The notes: generated by a model from the letters alone, not told the origin. A DNA stretch of 64,000 nt from Phocaeicola_A sp045545095 (GCA_045545095.1 JAZQAG010000022.1:1-64000); one strand, 5' to 3'; shown: positions 43,966 to 54,210, numbered from the stretch's first letter. A program made the numbers and translations.

Positions 43966-46900
43966 TTATTTTGTGATTTTGTTCTTCATCTGCTCAAACA
44001 GGTAGTACACACAGGGGATGACTACCAGACTGAGTACAGTGGATGTTGCCAGACCACCAATCACTGCGATGGCCATAGGGGCGCGTAGGGAAGCACCTTC
44101 TCCAAATGCGATTGCCATGGGGAGCAATGACAGAATGGTTGTCAGACTGGTCATCAGAATAGGACGTATGCGCTGACCGGCTGCTTCAACGATGGCATCG
44201 GTCAGGTTGGTATGGTTTTCCTTGAGCTGATTGATGCGGTCCACCAGAATGATGGAGTTGTTCACCGCAATACCACTCAGCATGATGACACCAATGACGC
44301 CCATGATATTGATGGTTGTGCCGGTAATGAAGAAGAGCCAAATGGCGCCTACCAAGGCCAAAGGAATGGTGAGCAGAATGGTGAACGGGTGAAGGAGTGA
44401 TTCAAACTGTGATGCCATCACCATATAGACCAATACAACGGAGAGTACCAGTGCCAATACGAGTCCGCCCATTGATTCCTGACGTTTCTCTTCTTCTCCT
44501 GTCACATTAATGGAATAGTTGGCCGGCAGGTCGAAGTCTTTCAGCGATTCGCGGATGACGGTGGCCATCTCGCTCAGTGAACGTCCCTCTTCCAGATTGG
44601 CAGTCACCTTGGCTATACGGTTCTGGTTGCGTCGGTAAATCTCTTTAGGAGCAACGTCCTGTCTGATGCTGACCAACTCTGACAAACGGAACCTCAGATC
44701 TCCACTGGTGATAATCATGTCGTTCAATTGGGCCAGGGTTATCTCAGGGACTTGTATCATGATGTCTCTCATCTCTCCTTTGTAGTCCATCTGTCCGGCA
44801 TTGATTCCAGAGAGTTGTTGCTGGATTTGTGAGATGATGGTGCTGACATTCAGATTGTTCATGCTGGCAACAGCACGGTTTACGGTAAGAATCATTTCCG
44901 GTGCTCCATCCTCGATGGCATTGGATACATTGAACAAACCTTCGATTTGTTCCATTCTGACCTTAACTTCTGCAGCTATACGGCTGATTTCGTCCAGCTC
45001 TTCGCCTTTCACCTCTATGACTACAGGTGCATCTTCGGTGCCCATCAGTGAACCCAATGAATTGTCTTCTTGCAGGAAAGAGAGTTCCAATCCTTCAATG
45101 TTCTGCGTATGCAAGAATATCTGTTCAATCAGTGCTTCGGGAGTATATCGTGAATCAGGAGAGAGAATCACCTTCATATGGGCTGTATTGTCTCCATCGA
45201 AGATATCCCCACTCGTGCTTCCTCCAGGTCCGATGTGGCTATATACTGTACAGAGGGAATCTTGTGTGAGATTGAAAATCAAAGTCTCTATACCTTCTAC
45301 AGTAGATGCTGTACGTTCGAGGCGTGTTCCTTCGTTCATCTTTACATCGATGTTGAATGAGTGGCCTTCTGCCTTGGGCATGAACTCGGCCCCGATGAGA
45401 GGAAGAAGCAGGTATGAGCCTATTACCAATACGACAGAGATGCCAATGACGAGCCAACGCTTTTCAAGGATATCTTTAAGTATTACAGCATATTTGCTAA
45501 CTAACTTTCCGCCTGATACGAAATTGTTCTGTTCGGAATTTTGGGTAGTCTCCCCTGCCCCATCTTTCTTCTTGCTACGGAAAACGCGTTCGTACAATGT
45601 CGGAATGACCAGTATGGCAACGAATAGTGAGGAAAGCAATGAGAAGGTCACTGTCCATGCCTGGTCTTTGAACAATTCACCCGATGCGCCTTGCAGATAA
45701 ACGATAGGAAGGAATACCACAATAGTAGTAAGCGTTGAGGCTATGACGGCACTGCCCACTTCGCTTGTACCTTGTATGACAGCCTCTTTTACAGACATGC
45801 CATTTTCCTGATTCCTGAAGATACTCTCAATGACCACAATGGCATTGTCCACCAACATACCTGCTCCCAATGCCAGACCACCTAAAGTCATAATGTTCAA
45901 GGTCAGGCCACCAAAGTACATCAGATTGAATGTGGCAATGATAGAGATGGGGATAGCCAATGAGATAATCAATGTCACCTTGAATCTGCGCAGGAACAGA
46001 TAGAGTACAACGACAGCCAGGAGAACACCCAAGACGGCACTATCCTTCACCTCGCCAATGGATTCGTTGATGAAAGTTCCCTGATTGCTGATTACATCGA
46101 AGTGATAACCAGGCAATGCTTTCTCTATCACTTCCAATCGTTCAGAAACACCGGCTACAGCGTGTACGGTATTGTAACGCATTTCCTTATATACGGCCAA
46201 ACCGATGCATCGTTGTCCGTTGATGCGTACAATATTCTCGGGTGCTTCGTTTTCGAAATAGATATTGGCCACATCTTTCATGTATATGGGTGCCATGCTG
46301 ACGGCTGCAAATTCGGGATTGACCGTTACATTTGAACCTCCAGTTTCTGTCTCTTTGTACCCTACTATGATGTTTCCGAAATCTTCCTCCGTATTGAGCA
46401 TGTTCACTCCACTCACAATATACTGAGTGCCCATCTCAGTGACGCGTCCTCCACTGATACGTTGGTTCTCTTCCTGTATTTTGGAGGAGAGTGTATTGAT
46501 ACTTAATCCGTATGCATCCAACTTGTATGGATCAGTCTTGATTACCAGATTACTGATTTCGTCACCAGAGAGAATAACATCGGCTACGCCCTCTACGCGC
46601 ACCAATTCTCCACGTACGTATGAATCGGCAACTTTTCGCAATTCGGCCATATCTGTAATGTTCGTGTGGCTCATGCCCACCAACATGATAGGATCTGTAT
46701 TCGGGTCGTTTTGCGTAATCTGCAACTCGCTGATGGCATCATCCTGGGCAAAACTGTTCATAGCCTTCTGGAGGTCGAGGAATGCTTCGTCCATATCTTT
46801 GTTCCAAGCATACTCAACCGTCAGACGGGCACTACCGGCTCTGATTACCGATGAAACTCCTACTACATCTTGCTGACGGATGGCCATAGCTTCCATCCGT

Positions 46901-47097
46901 TCAACGAACTGCTTCTCTATTTCTTCGGGAGGTCTTTCGCCCGCATTGATTTCTACAAACAGCTTGGGATTATTGAGGTCTGGAAGCAGGTCCACACTCA
47001 ACTTGTCGTATGATATCTTGCCCAACAAACCGATAGCCAAAACCATCATAAGAATGGTTACCGGATTATTGACAGCTAATCTGATAAATTTCTTCAT
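43966..47097 (-). CDS. RND-family efflux pump permease
   Basis: A 1043-residue inner-membrane proton-driven pump of the hydrophobe/amphiphile or related RND class, with the usual 12 membrane segments and two large periplasmic loops. TM4 carries GLALGAGMLVDNAIVVIES, i.e. a single Asp in VDN rather than the Asp-Asp pair of AcrB; TM10-11 has GIAVNNSIILVDRI. The start MKKFIRLAVNNPVTILMM is a normal RND N-terminus. It would work with the membrane-fusion lipoprotein and TolC-type channel immediately upstream in the same operon. Confidence 0.93.
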   Translation of the reverse strand: MKKFIRLAVNNPVTILMMVLAIGLLGKISYDKLSVDLLPDLNNPKLFVEINAGERPPEEIEKQFVERMEAMAIRQQDVVGVSSVIRAGSARLTVEYAWNKDMDEAFLDLQKAMNSFAQDDAISELQITQNDPNTDPIMLVGMSHTNITDMAELRKVADSYVRGELVRVEGVADVILSGDEISNLVIKTDPYKLDAYGLSINTLSSKIQEENQRISGGRVTEMGTQYIVSGVNMLNTEEDFGNIIVGYKETETGGSNVTVNPEFAAVSMAPIYMKDVANIYFENEAPENIVRINGQRCIGLAVYKEMRYNTVHAVAGVSERLEVIEKALPGYHFDVISNQGTFINESIGEVKDSAVLGVLLAVVVLYLFLRRFKVTLIISLAIPISIIATFNLMYFGGLTLNIMTLGGLALGAGMLVDNAIVVIESIFRNQENGMSVKEAVIQGTSEVGSAVIASTLTTIVVFLPIVYLQGASGELFKDQAWTVTFSLLSSLFVAILVIPTLYERVFRSKKKDGAGETTQNSEQNNFVSGGKLVSKYAVILKDILEKRWLVIGISVVLVIGSYLLLPLIGAEFMPKAEGHSFNIDVKMNEGTRLERTASTVEGIETLIFNLTQDSLCTVYSHIGPGGSTSGDIFDGDNTAHMKVILSPDSRYTPEALIEQIFLHTQNIEGLELSFLQEDNSLGSLMGTEDAPVVIEVKGEELDEISRIAAEVKVRMEQIEGLFNVSNAIEDGAPEMILTVNRAVASMNNLNVSTIISQIQQQLSGINAGQMDYKGEMRDIMIQVPEITLAQLNDMIITSGDLRFRLSELVSIRQDVAPKEIYRRNQNRIAKVTANLEEGRSLSEMATVIRESLKDFDLPANYSINVTGEEEKRQESMGGLVLALVLSVVLVYMVMASQFESLLHPFTILLTIPLALVGAIWLFFITGTTINIMGVIGVIMLSGIAVNNSIILVDRINQLKENHTNLTDAIVEAAGQRIRPILMTSLTTILSLLPMAIAFGEGASLRAPMAIAVIGGLATSTVLSLVVIPCVYYLFEQMKNKITK

Positions 47098-47104
47098 AGA
47101 TATT

Positions 47105-47150
47105 AATTAATGTGCTAATGTGCTAATATGCTAATGTGTCAATGTGAATG
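47105..47150. repeat. AATGTGCT-type tandem words, site 2
   Basis: AATGTGCTAATGTGCTAATA-like sequence fills much of the gap between the membrane-fusion gene and the RND gene. Confidence 0.78.
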
Positions 47151-47199
47151 ACGATGGTCTATTAGCATGTTGATACATCAGATGTTGGTAATTGGGGCA

Positions 47200-48258
47200 T
47201 TACTTCTGAATCTTCACCTTGCTTCCATCCCGGAGAGTTTCATATCCTCTGGTCACTAATTGTTCCTGCAGATTGAGTCCTTCCAAGACTTCGATATTGT
47301 TCTGGTCTTCCAATCCGGTACGGATGTTTCTCATACGTGCCACACCACGTTCAACAACGAATACATATTTTCGTCCGCGGTTATTCATTACAATTTCTTT
47401 TGGAATGACAATGGTGTTTTCTGCTTCATCCACTACGATGTCGGCTTTCACAAACATACCAGGACGTAATTTCAAGTCTTTGTTGTCGATAAGCAATTTG
47501 CCTTTGAATGTTCGTGTCTCGGGGCTGATGGCCGGTGAAAGTTCGCTGATGGTTCCTTGGATAGTATCCTGAGGCAGTGTATAGTGTGTAATGGCTACCT
47601 CTTGTCCGGCTTTCACTTCTCCGATAGCACTCTCAGGCAGATTGATTTCCATAATCATCTTATCATAGCTCATGATGGATACAATGCTTGAGCCAGATGC
47701 CAATTGTACATTTCTTGTATAATGTGGAAGGTTGACAATGATACCGGTAAAAGGAGCTTTGATGCTCATCTTATTCAGATTGATCTGGGCATTCTCGTAG
47801 CTATACTTGGCATTTGTAATGGTTACCTCGGCGTTGCGTACTTCGCTTTGTGTCACACCACCCTTTTCGTAAAGTGCCCGTTTTTTCACTTCGTCCTGTT
47901 CGGCAATTTCCAATGAAAGCTTTTTGGATTCTATGGCAATGTCGTTTTCGTATGATTTGTTTGTCAACTTTACGATAGTTTCACCTGCCATCACTTTATC
48001 ACCCAATTTATAAGGCATATTGGTGCGTGGGTTGATCATCAGATGATATTCTCCAGCCATTTCAGATACCAACTCAACTTCGGCATTGGCCATGGCTGTA
48101 CCACTGGTACTGTTATATTTCTTGATGAAGTTTTCTGTCACTTCGTCCACTGATACAGGTGAAGCCAGTTCTACTGTACTTCCTGCTTGCTCGTTTCCGC
48201 AAGCGGTCATCAATAAGGAAGCAAATAATATTGCGGGAAGGAAATTGTTCTTTTTCAT
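47200..48258 (-). CDS. Membrane-fusion (periplasmic adaptor) lipoprotein of an RND pump
   Basis: About 352 residues from the chosen start MKKNNFLPAILF at 48258, which gives a proper lipoprotein signal (lipobox LMTAC). An in-frame ATG lies at 48303 but would add 15 residues ahead of the signal. Features: barrel-sandwich hybrid VELVSEMAGEYHLMINPRTN and MSIKAPFTGIIVNL flanking a helical hairpin, then the beta-barrel SIMSYDKMIMEINLPE and GKLLIDNKDLKLRPGMFVKADI. It links the RND pump to the outer-membrane channel. Confidence 0.92.
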   Translation of the reverse strand: MKKNNFLPAILFASLLMTACGNEQAGSTVELASPVSVDEVTENFIKKYNSTSGTAMANAEVELVSEMAGEYHLMINPRTNMPYKLGDKVMAGETIVKLTNKSYENDIAIESKKLSLEIAEQDEVKKRALYEKGGVTQSEVRNAEVTITNAKYSYENAQINLNKMSIKAPFTGIIVNLPHYTRNVQLASGSSIVSIMSYDKMIMEINLPESAIGEVKAGQEVAITHYTLPQDTIQGTISELSPAISPETRTFKGKLLIDNKDLKLRPGMFVKADIVVDEAENTIVIPKEIVMNNRGRKYVFVVERGVARMRNIRTGLEDQNNIEVLEGLNLQEQLVTRGYETLRDGSKVKIQK

Positions 48259-48329
48259 GATGGCTTGATGATTATTAATGATTTGATGATTTATTTTTTT
48301 CATTCTATATTATTAATTACGATAGTTTC

Positions 48330-49826
48330 TTATTTCTCTTCGGGAATCACACTCATTGGTACGATAGGTTTGTCGTTTTCAAAATCGTAGAGCGAAATGA
48401 TTTTCAAGTTGAGCAATTCCAATTTGTAATTGATTATGGTGGATACGTATGACATTTTCTGATTGGAGAGCTGAGTCTGGAACTGATTCATCTCCATACC
48501 TGTAAGTTCTCCGTTACGATATCTCTCGGCATTCAGGTCGTATGTCAATTGGGCATTCTTCACACTTTGTTCTGCAATAGTCATTTGTGCTTCCAAATTC
48601 TTCAGACTTCTGCAACTTCTACGTACAGCCATTTCGATACTTTTTCTTTCTTCGTCTGTTTGCAAATCAAATATCTTGGTGGCCAATTCTTGAGCTTTGA
48701 TACGTGCTCTTCTTTCACCCCAGTCAAAGATAGGTACACTCAGTGTGACTGACACGCGTGGATTGTTTGTCGGATGATCATAAATCTTTTGGAATTTCTC
48801 ATTGTCTCCCATGATACCAAGTGACAAGGAAATGTTTCCATCCAAACTGTTCATCTCTTTGATTTGCTTCATCTGTATGTCCAATTCGGTACGTGATATT
48901 TCACGTTGTCTGAGTTCGAGGCGTGAACCGAGTGCGCTGTGTATGGCGGTCAGCATATCCACTTTCACAGGTTGGGCACTGATTTCTGCGGTGATATCTA
49001 CATCCTGATCAATATCGATACCCAGTATTTGTTTCAAATCATCTTTGGCATTTTCCAGTGATACCCGGCGGTTGTCAACGGTTGATGCGGCCGTTGCCAA
49101 GTTCAGTTCTGCCTGATAGAGTTCGTCGCGTGCAGAAAGGTCGGCTTCCACTTTGTTCTTGATAATCTCAAAGTTCTGTTGAGCGTCTTTCAATTCCGCC
49201 TCACTGATACTCAAGTTGTTTTTGGCAGTATATACGTTGTAGAATGAGGATGTGATGGTGCTTTCCAGACTCAGGCGACGCAATGCATAATTGATAAGTG
49301 CGTTTTCGTAATCCAACTCTATACTTCTCAAATCCGTTTTGGTACGGTTGTAAGTGAAAAGTGGTTGGTTGATACTCAAATAAAGGTCGTTACTGAAAGC
49401 TTTGTTTTCGTTGGAAGTTTCGCTGGTACTGACATTGCTTTGCCAACCAAACTTGTTATTCAATGACACGGTTGCATCCGTCCAAATGATAGGTTGCGTG
49501 ATACTGAATGTTCCGTTGGATGAGAACGATTCATTCGTGTACCATTGAGAAAAACGATTATCGAATGAACGGCTATTGCTATATGTAAAAGGATTTAGAG
49601 TAAGCGCAAATTTAGATTTCAGTGAAGCTCTTTGTGCTTCCAGACTCAGTTTGTAACGTTCAAGATTGATTAAAGCCTCTTGTAGCTCGGGGCTATGATC
49701 AATACTGTACTCTAAAGCTTTTTCTAATGTCAGTGTCATGTACACCGATGGCTCTTGTGCATCAACTTTAGTCAAGAAACACAATGCTACCATGGCACAT
49801 GTCATTTTTTTAATGGGTCGTAGCAT
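48330..49826 (-). CDS. TolC-family outer-membrane efflux channel
   Basis: A 498-residue outer-membrane efflux protein with signal peptide (about 1-23, ending KVDAQ). It has the internal duplication of long helical repeats: LEKALEYSIDHSPELQEALI near the start of the first, and LSNQKMSYVSTIINYKLELL near the end of the second. Trimers would form a beta-barrel and alpha-tunnel across the outer membrane and periplasm. It sits between the ABC permease fusion and the membrane-fusion gene with short gaps (33 and 71 bases). Confidence 0.92.
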   Translation of the reverse strand: MLRPIKKMTCAMVALCFLTKVDAQEPSVYMTLTLEKALEYSIDHSPELQEALINLERYKLSLEAQRASLKSKFALTLNPFTYSNSRSFDNRFSQWYTNESFSSNGTFSITQPIIWTDATVSLNNKFGWQSNVSTSETSNENKAFSNDLYLSINQPLFTYNRTKTDLRSIELDYENALINYALRRLSLESTITSSFYNVYTAKNNLSISEAELKDAQQNFEIIKNKVEADLSARDELYQAELNLATAASTVDNRRVSLENAKDDLKQILGIDIDQDVDITAEISAQPVKVDMLTAIHSALGSRLELRQREISRTELDIQMKQIKEMNSLDGNISLSLGIMGDNEKFQKIYDHPTNNPRVSVTLSVPIFDWGERRARIKAQELATKIFDLQTDEERKSIEMAVRRSCRSLKNLEAQMTIAEQSVKNAQLTYDLNAERYRNGELTGMEMNQFQTQLSNQKMSYVSTIINYKLELLNLKIISLYDFENDKPIVPMSVIPEEK

Positions 49827-49859
49827 AGATATAATTGTGAATTATAGATTTATTAATAA

Positions 49860-52800
49860 TCAGTTTTTTCTCACGAGTTTCACCGCATCGGCGGCAATCA
49901 TGTTCAGTTCGCTTTCATCCGTAAGACGAACGATGAGGGTATCTCCTGTTATTCCGTAAGTGTCCAATAGGTTCCATCCGTCATCAATGCGTCTCATGTT
50001 CAGTTCTGCTTTTTCTTCAAATTCGTCCAATTCTGAACTTACGGTGAAGTGGTAATAGTATTTCTTTCGTCCCCAACGGTTTTCGCGTCTCAATTGCTCG
50101 GGGCGACGTGCATAGTAATATAGTTCATAGCGTCCGGCACTGGGCACTGGTATTTTCCATTCGGCATATTGGTCTCCTTTTCCCGAACGTACTACAACGG
50201 CTGACCGTATGGATTTTCCGTAGTAATTCTGGTCGGTAGTTGATGTCCATCTGGCGGGTGACCTCCATTCGTTAACTCCAACGTACTTGAATTCTTCTTC
50301 TTCACTATTCTGATTGATCCATTCTCCCAAATAGCCCGATGTTGGTGGAGTTGATAGTGTGAAGAGTTGTGTGTCTTCGTTGTCCACGATTATCTCTTCT
50401 CTGTTGTTCATAAACCCTTCAGATAGGATATATTCCCCCTCTTCTGTCAGTGTATAGACTTCTTCTACCCGTTGGTTTCGCATTCCGATTTGTGCAGGTA
50501 GATTCTTGGAGAATAGTGTGTTGATGTAGAACATGCTTGGGTTTTCTTCCCAATGTGTCACTATGCGCTTGGTTTCGTGAGGATTGAAATCAATAATCCA
50601 TTCTGTAGGCTTTTCTTCGCCATCGAATATCTGGTAGTTGTTGTCTCCACCTTGTGACCAGAATTGAAGTCTCATGTTGATACTTCCCGGTTTGTCCGAC
50701 AGGTTGGAGATAATAATTTCAGCCTGATAGATTTCCATTGTTTCGGTCTCAACCTTAGTCACGCTTGGGGTTCCGATGAAATATTCGGTCAGTTCTGTAG
50801 GATGATACCATTCTTCCAAGCGATTTCTCAGACTTGTTTGGCTGATTATTTCCAAAGTGTCCAATAATGCTTCGAATGAGAGATTTCTGAAGGCATTTGC
50901 TTCAACGTGTTTGAACAAGGTATCCTGGAAAGCTTGTACTCCTAAGTTACGCTCTGCATCCAAGAATAATTTCTTGCCTTGAAGCTTGATCAGGTTGTTC
51001 AGCAGGTCTCTATGTTCTGTTTGATTCTGTACCTCTTTGAAAGAGTATTTCTGCATCAGCATCAGTGATTTCTCATCGTTGCTCAAGCCGTTTACGTTTC
51101 TCATCCAGTTATTTCCCTGCTCATTGCCTTGCAACATCAGTTCTATCATACGGTTGGCCACCGGCCATTCGGTAGAATAGATGTTGTATCTGAAATTGTA
51201 CATCTGTGGGAAGATGTAGTATGGGCTTTCTTTCACTGTGACGGTGTTGCGTCCCATCTGTCCTGTTTGCCAATCTATGCCAGCGTTGGTGTCCCACATG
51301 AAATAGAGCATATCACGAAAAATCTGCATTTCGATTTCCAGGTCGGTCATGTTCTGTCCGCCTCTTCGTCCGCGTCCACCGCCGAAACCGACTCTTCCTC
51401 CGCCACGTTCGCGATCGGCCTTGCGTCGTTCTTTATGTCCTTTGACATCGAATCGCCAGTTGTTGTACATCCGTTCGGGTACCAATACCATTTCCGGTTG
51501 CATCTTTTCTTGGGCACTTGTCCATGCACGCGAATAGCTGGCCAAGTGTGCTGGTGTCTCTACAATAGAGAAACGATTGAAGGGGAATAACATTGCTACT
51601 TTATCTTCATAGGCAAATCTTACATCGCTAATGATGGAGGGTATGGTGTCCTTGATAAGGGTCAATTCATTGCTGAAGAAATCGTGTCCGTCCAGATACC
51701 ATGCAGCATACAGAGTGCCATCCACTTCGGTGGAAACCTCTTTGTAATCTCCGATAATCAAAGTGAGTGATTGCAAGGGGTATTCAGGCTTGAAAGATAC
51801 CGTCAATGAATCTTTGTCGGCATAGCTTCTTTCGCCTTGTGAGATAGCGGTAAGTCCCCTGTTTGGGGTCACATTCATACGGAAATTGGTAAAATAACTC
51901 TGTTGCCAATCCGGATTGTTGTCGCTATAGCATACACCCGGACGGGGATACCAATATGATTCGGGAGTCAAGAGTGTATAATCCGTTGTCTGATAAAGAT
52001 AGCGTTTCCCCACGTTGAATGTGTTCATAAACTTCTCCTGCTCTATCAACAGTTCCTCGGGGATATCCAAATAGCAGATCCGTTCATCGGCTATACCTTC
52101 ATACTCTAAGTTGAAGCGTACGGTTTCGTCTTCTGCAATTTCCTGCGGAAACTCTATCCATAACAGATGCTTTTCTCTTTTATAATTTAGCGCTGTTCCG
52201 TCCATTGTTATGGATTTCACTTCAAATCCAGGATTCAAAGTGAAGGTGAACACTTTTCCTTTTTGGGCAGGAGTGGCCATTATGTCGGTATTGAAATGCA
52301 ATAGCTCTTCCTGTTGGGTGACCTCTATCAGACACGAGTCCATCTCCATTTTTGGTTCGCTGGCATGGCGATTGTTTAGCGCAATCATCTCTTGTTGGAA
52401 GTTCTCTTTCTCCAGATAGCTACCAACGTGATATCCAGCACATCCGAGGGCCGCCAGCAGGAATACTACAGAGGCCGCGCGCCATGGGTAAAGGGCGCGT
52501 GGTGAGTTTGGCAATCGGCGGAAGAGTGAGATGCTACATAAGATAAATCCTATTCCTAAAAGCAGATATAATGCCCGATGAATAATCAACGAAGGCAAAT
52601 CGGCAAATCCTGTAATGGTGCTTTCCAATAATGGGATGTTGAATCCTATGTAATCAAACAGATAGTAGCATTTGTCGGCCACATAAAAGAGAGTAAGTCC
52701 GATGTATCCAAGGAGAATGACGAATGTCAGTGCCTGATTTTTCACTATCAACATCATCAGGGTACTGAGGCCGATGATATAGATTAGTGTGGGCACATTC

Positions 52801-53249
52801 AGTATCAGGAAATACAGGATAAAACTGGTGGGCGACACATATTCGGGGATATAGATGTAGCAGATGACAAGAGCCACGGCCATAACCAAGAGGTTAAGCA
52901 GAAGGAATACCCGTATTGTGCCCCACATCTTGCCTAACAGGTATTCTGCATTGCTCAGCGGACGTACATAAAATACCTCCGAGGTATCCAATTGTTTGTC
53001 GCGTTTCAAGTATTCCGAAGCCAAGAAGATGGAGACGATAGCTTGAGCCACATTGAAATATAGCATCAAGTTGTAGGCCGCCAATGACGGGATGCAGCTT
53101 AGCGCATACTTGTGAATTTGCAATATTGTCACCGATGCGCCACCTATCAGCAATACGGACAAGGTGCTGAAAACCTTGAAAAACCAACTACGTTTCAGTA
53201 GTTTCGATTCATATTTGGCTACCGATAATATATTATTTAGAAATATCAT
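49860..53249 (-). CDS. ABC-2 permease with degenerate M1-peptidase-like ectodomain and golvesin-like C-terminus
   Basis: A 1129-residue multidomain membrane protein. Residues ~20-265 hold about seven membrane segments of an ABC-2 permease (LDTSEVFYVRPLSNAEYLLG is a coupling-helix-like stretch). The ectodomain from ~285 resembles M1 aminopeptidase N-domains fused to ABC permeases in Bacteroidota (FPFNRFSIVETPAHLASYSR at ~560-580), but where the zinc motif HExxH should follow there is VLVPERMYNNW, so it is probably not a peptidase. A Gly/Arg-rich loop (~610-630) follows. Residues ~1010-1127 look like a golvesin-type beta domain (WKIPVPSAGRYELYYYA, IAADAVKLVRK). Pairs with the ATPase gene 67 bases upstream. 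Confidence 0.8.
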   Translation of the reverse strand: MIFLNNILSVAKYESKLLKRSWFFKVFSTLSVLLIGGASVTILQIHKYALSCIPSLAAYNLMLYFNVAQAIVSIFLASEYLKRDKQLDTSEVFYVRPLSNAEYLLGKMWGTIRVFLLLNLLVMAVALVICYIYIPEYVSPTSFILYFLILNVPTLIYIIGLSTLMMLIVKNQALTFVILLGYIGLTLFYVADKCYYLFDYIGFNIPLLESTITGFADLPSLIIHRALYLLLGIGFILCSISLFRRLPNSPRALYPWRAASVVFLLAALGCAGYHVGSYLEKENFQQEMIALNNRHASEPKMEMDSCLIEVTQQEELLHFNTDIMATPAQKGKVFTFTLNPGFEVKSITMDGTALNYKREKHLLWIEFPQEIAEDETVRFNLEYEGIADERICYLDIPEELLIEQEKFMNTFNVGKRYLYQTTDYTLLTPESYWYPRPGVCYSDNNPDWQQSYFTNFRMNVTPNRGLTAISQGERSYADKDSLTVSFKPEYPLQSLTLIIGDYKEVSTEVDGTLYAAWYLDGHDFFSNELTLIKDTIPSIISDVRFAYEDKVAMLFPFNRFSIVETPAHLASYSRAWTSAQEKMQPEMVLVPERMYNNWRFDVKGHKERRKADRERGGGRVGFGGGRGRRGGQNMTDLEIEMQIFRDMLYFMWDTNAGIDWQTGQMGRNTVTVKESPYYIFPQMYNFRYNIYSTEWPVANRMIELMLQGNEQGNNWMRNVNGLSNDEKSLMLMQKYSFKEVQNQTEHRDLLNNLIKLQGKKLFLDAERNLGVQAFQDTLFKHVEANAFRNLSFEALLDTLEIISQTSLRNRLEEWYHPTELTEYFIGTPSVTKVETETMEIYQAEIIISNLSDKPGSINMRLQFWSQGGDNNYQIFDGEEKPTEWIIDFNPHETKRIVTHWEENPSMFYINTLFSKNLPAQIGMRNQRVEEVYTLTEEGEYILSEGFMNNREEIIVDNEDTQLFTLSTPPTSGYLGEWINQNSEEEEFKYVGVNEWRSPARWTSTTDQNYYGKSIRSAVVVRSGKGDQYAEWKIPVPSAGRYELYYYARRPEQLRRENRWGRKKYYYHFTVSSELDEFEEKAELNMRRIDDGWNLLDTYGITGDTLIVRLTDESELNMIAADAVKLVRKN

Positions 53250-53316
53250 TTTAAATTTTAAGGAGTTTAAGAAGTAACCTTAATTATATATTAATAATAG
53301 GAGTGTCACACTCTTG

Positions 53317-54210
53317 TCAATCATTCATCCACAAATCCAGTTTGTTCTCCATGAAATAGACGTAAGCGTGCTCCAAATTCGGTGGGAAGGATTCTGCTTC
53401 GTATCCTTTCAGTTCATCGGCCACCACTTGTATTTCCCAATTCCTTCCGCGTGGTATGGTTGAGATGACGGGATATTGGCGGCTTATTTCCTTGTATTCA
53501 TCGTTGCTCACCAATAATCGCCATACTTTTCCCTCGGCTCTTTTCAGCATCTCCTCGGGAGAACCTCTGAAAGAAACCTCTCCCTTGTTCAATAAAGCCA
53601 TGTTTACACATGAACTGCTGATGTCTCCAACGATATGGGTGGATAGGATGATGGTGATATCTTTTCCGCTCACTTGTGTCAGCAGGTTACGGAATCGGAT
53701 ACGTTCTTCTGGGTCAAGTCCTGTGGTCGGTTCGTCCACGATGATTACTTTCGGCTCGTGTATCAAGGCCTGTGCAATGCCCAATCGGCGTTTCATACCT
53801 CCCGAAAGTTTGGACGCATAGCGTTCGCGCACCTCGTAGAGACCTACCTGCTCAAGCATGTCCGCCACCGCTTGCTTACGTTTGCGATTATCATTCATAC
53901 CCGATAGTCGGGCCGCATAGTCGAGATATTCAATCACCTTGTATTTGGCAAAGAACCGGAAGTCCTGTGGCAGATATCCCAATAAGCGTCTCACTTCCCT
54001 GCGTTCTTTCAGCAGATTGCATCCGTACATCTCCACTTCACCGCTTGTAGGCTCCATCAAGGCTACCAATATACGCATCAATGTGGATTTTCCTGCACCA
54101 TTGGGCCCTAACAAACCGAACATGCCCGAGGGTATCTCCAAATTGATATCCTTCAATGCATGGTGTCCGTTAGGATACACTTTATTCAGGTTTTTGATGA
54201 TAATAGACAT
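53317..54210 (-). CDS. ABC transporter ATP-binding protein
   Basis: A 297-residue ABC ATPase: Walker A LLGPNGAGKST (about 33-43), Q-loop YLPQDF, signature LSGGMKRR (about 135-142), Walker B VIIVDEPTTGLDP, H-loop STHIVGD. A ~70-residue C-terminal extension may be regulatory. It is the first gene of the seven-gene operon and most likely drives the adjacent ABC-2 permease. It is closely related to the ATPase domain fused to the RND protein at 39176 (shared SGMFGLLGPNGAGKST and ERIRFRNLL), suggesting duplication within the operon. Confidence 0.94.
   Translation of the reverse strand: MSIIIKNLNKVYPNGHHALKDINLEIPSGMFGLLGPNGAGKSTLMRILVALMEPTSGEVEMYGCNLLKERREVRRLLGYLPQDFRFFAKYKVIEYLDYAARLSGMNDNRKRKQAVADMLEQVGLYEVRERYASKLSGGMKRRLGIAQALIHEPKVIIVDEPTTGLDPEERIRFRNLLTQVSGKDITIILSTHIVGDISSSCVNMALLNKGEVSFRGSPEEMLKRAEGKVWRLLVSNDEYKEISRQYPVISTIPRGRNWEIQVVADELKGYEAESFPPNLEHAYVYFMENKLDLWMND

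Noticed and set aside
49860..53249. Active M1 aminopeptidase
   Set aside because: No HExxH motif in the protein; the region that should carry it reads VLVPERMYNNW.
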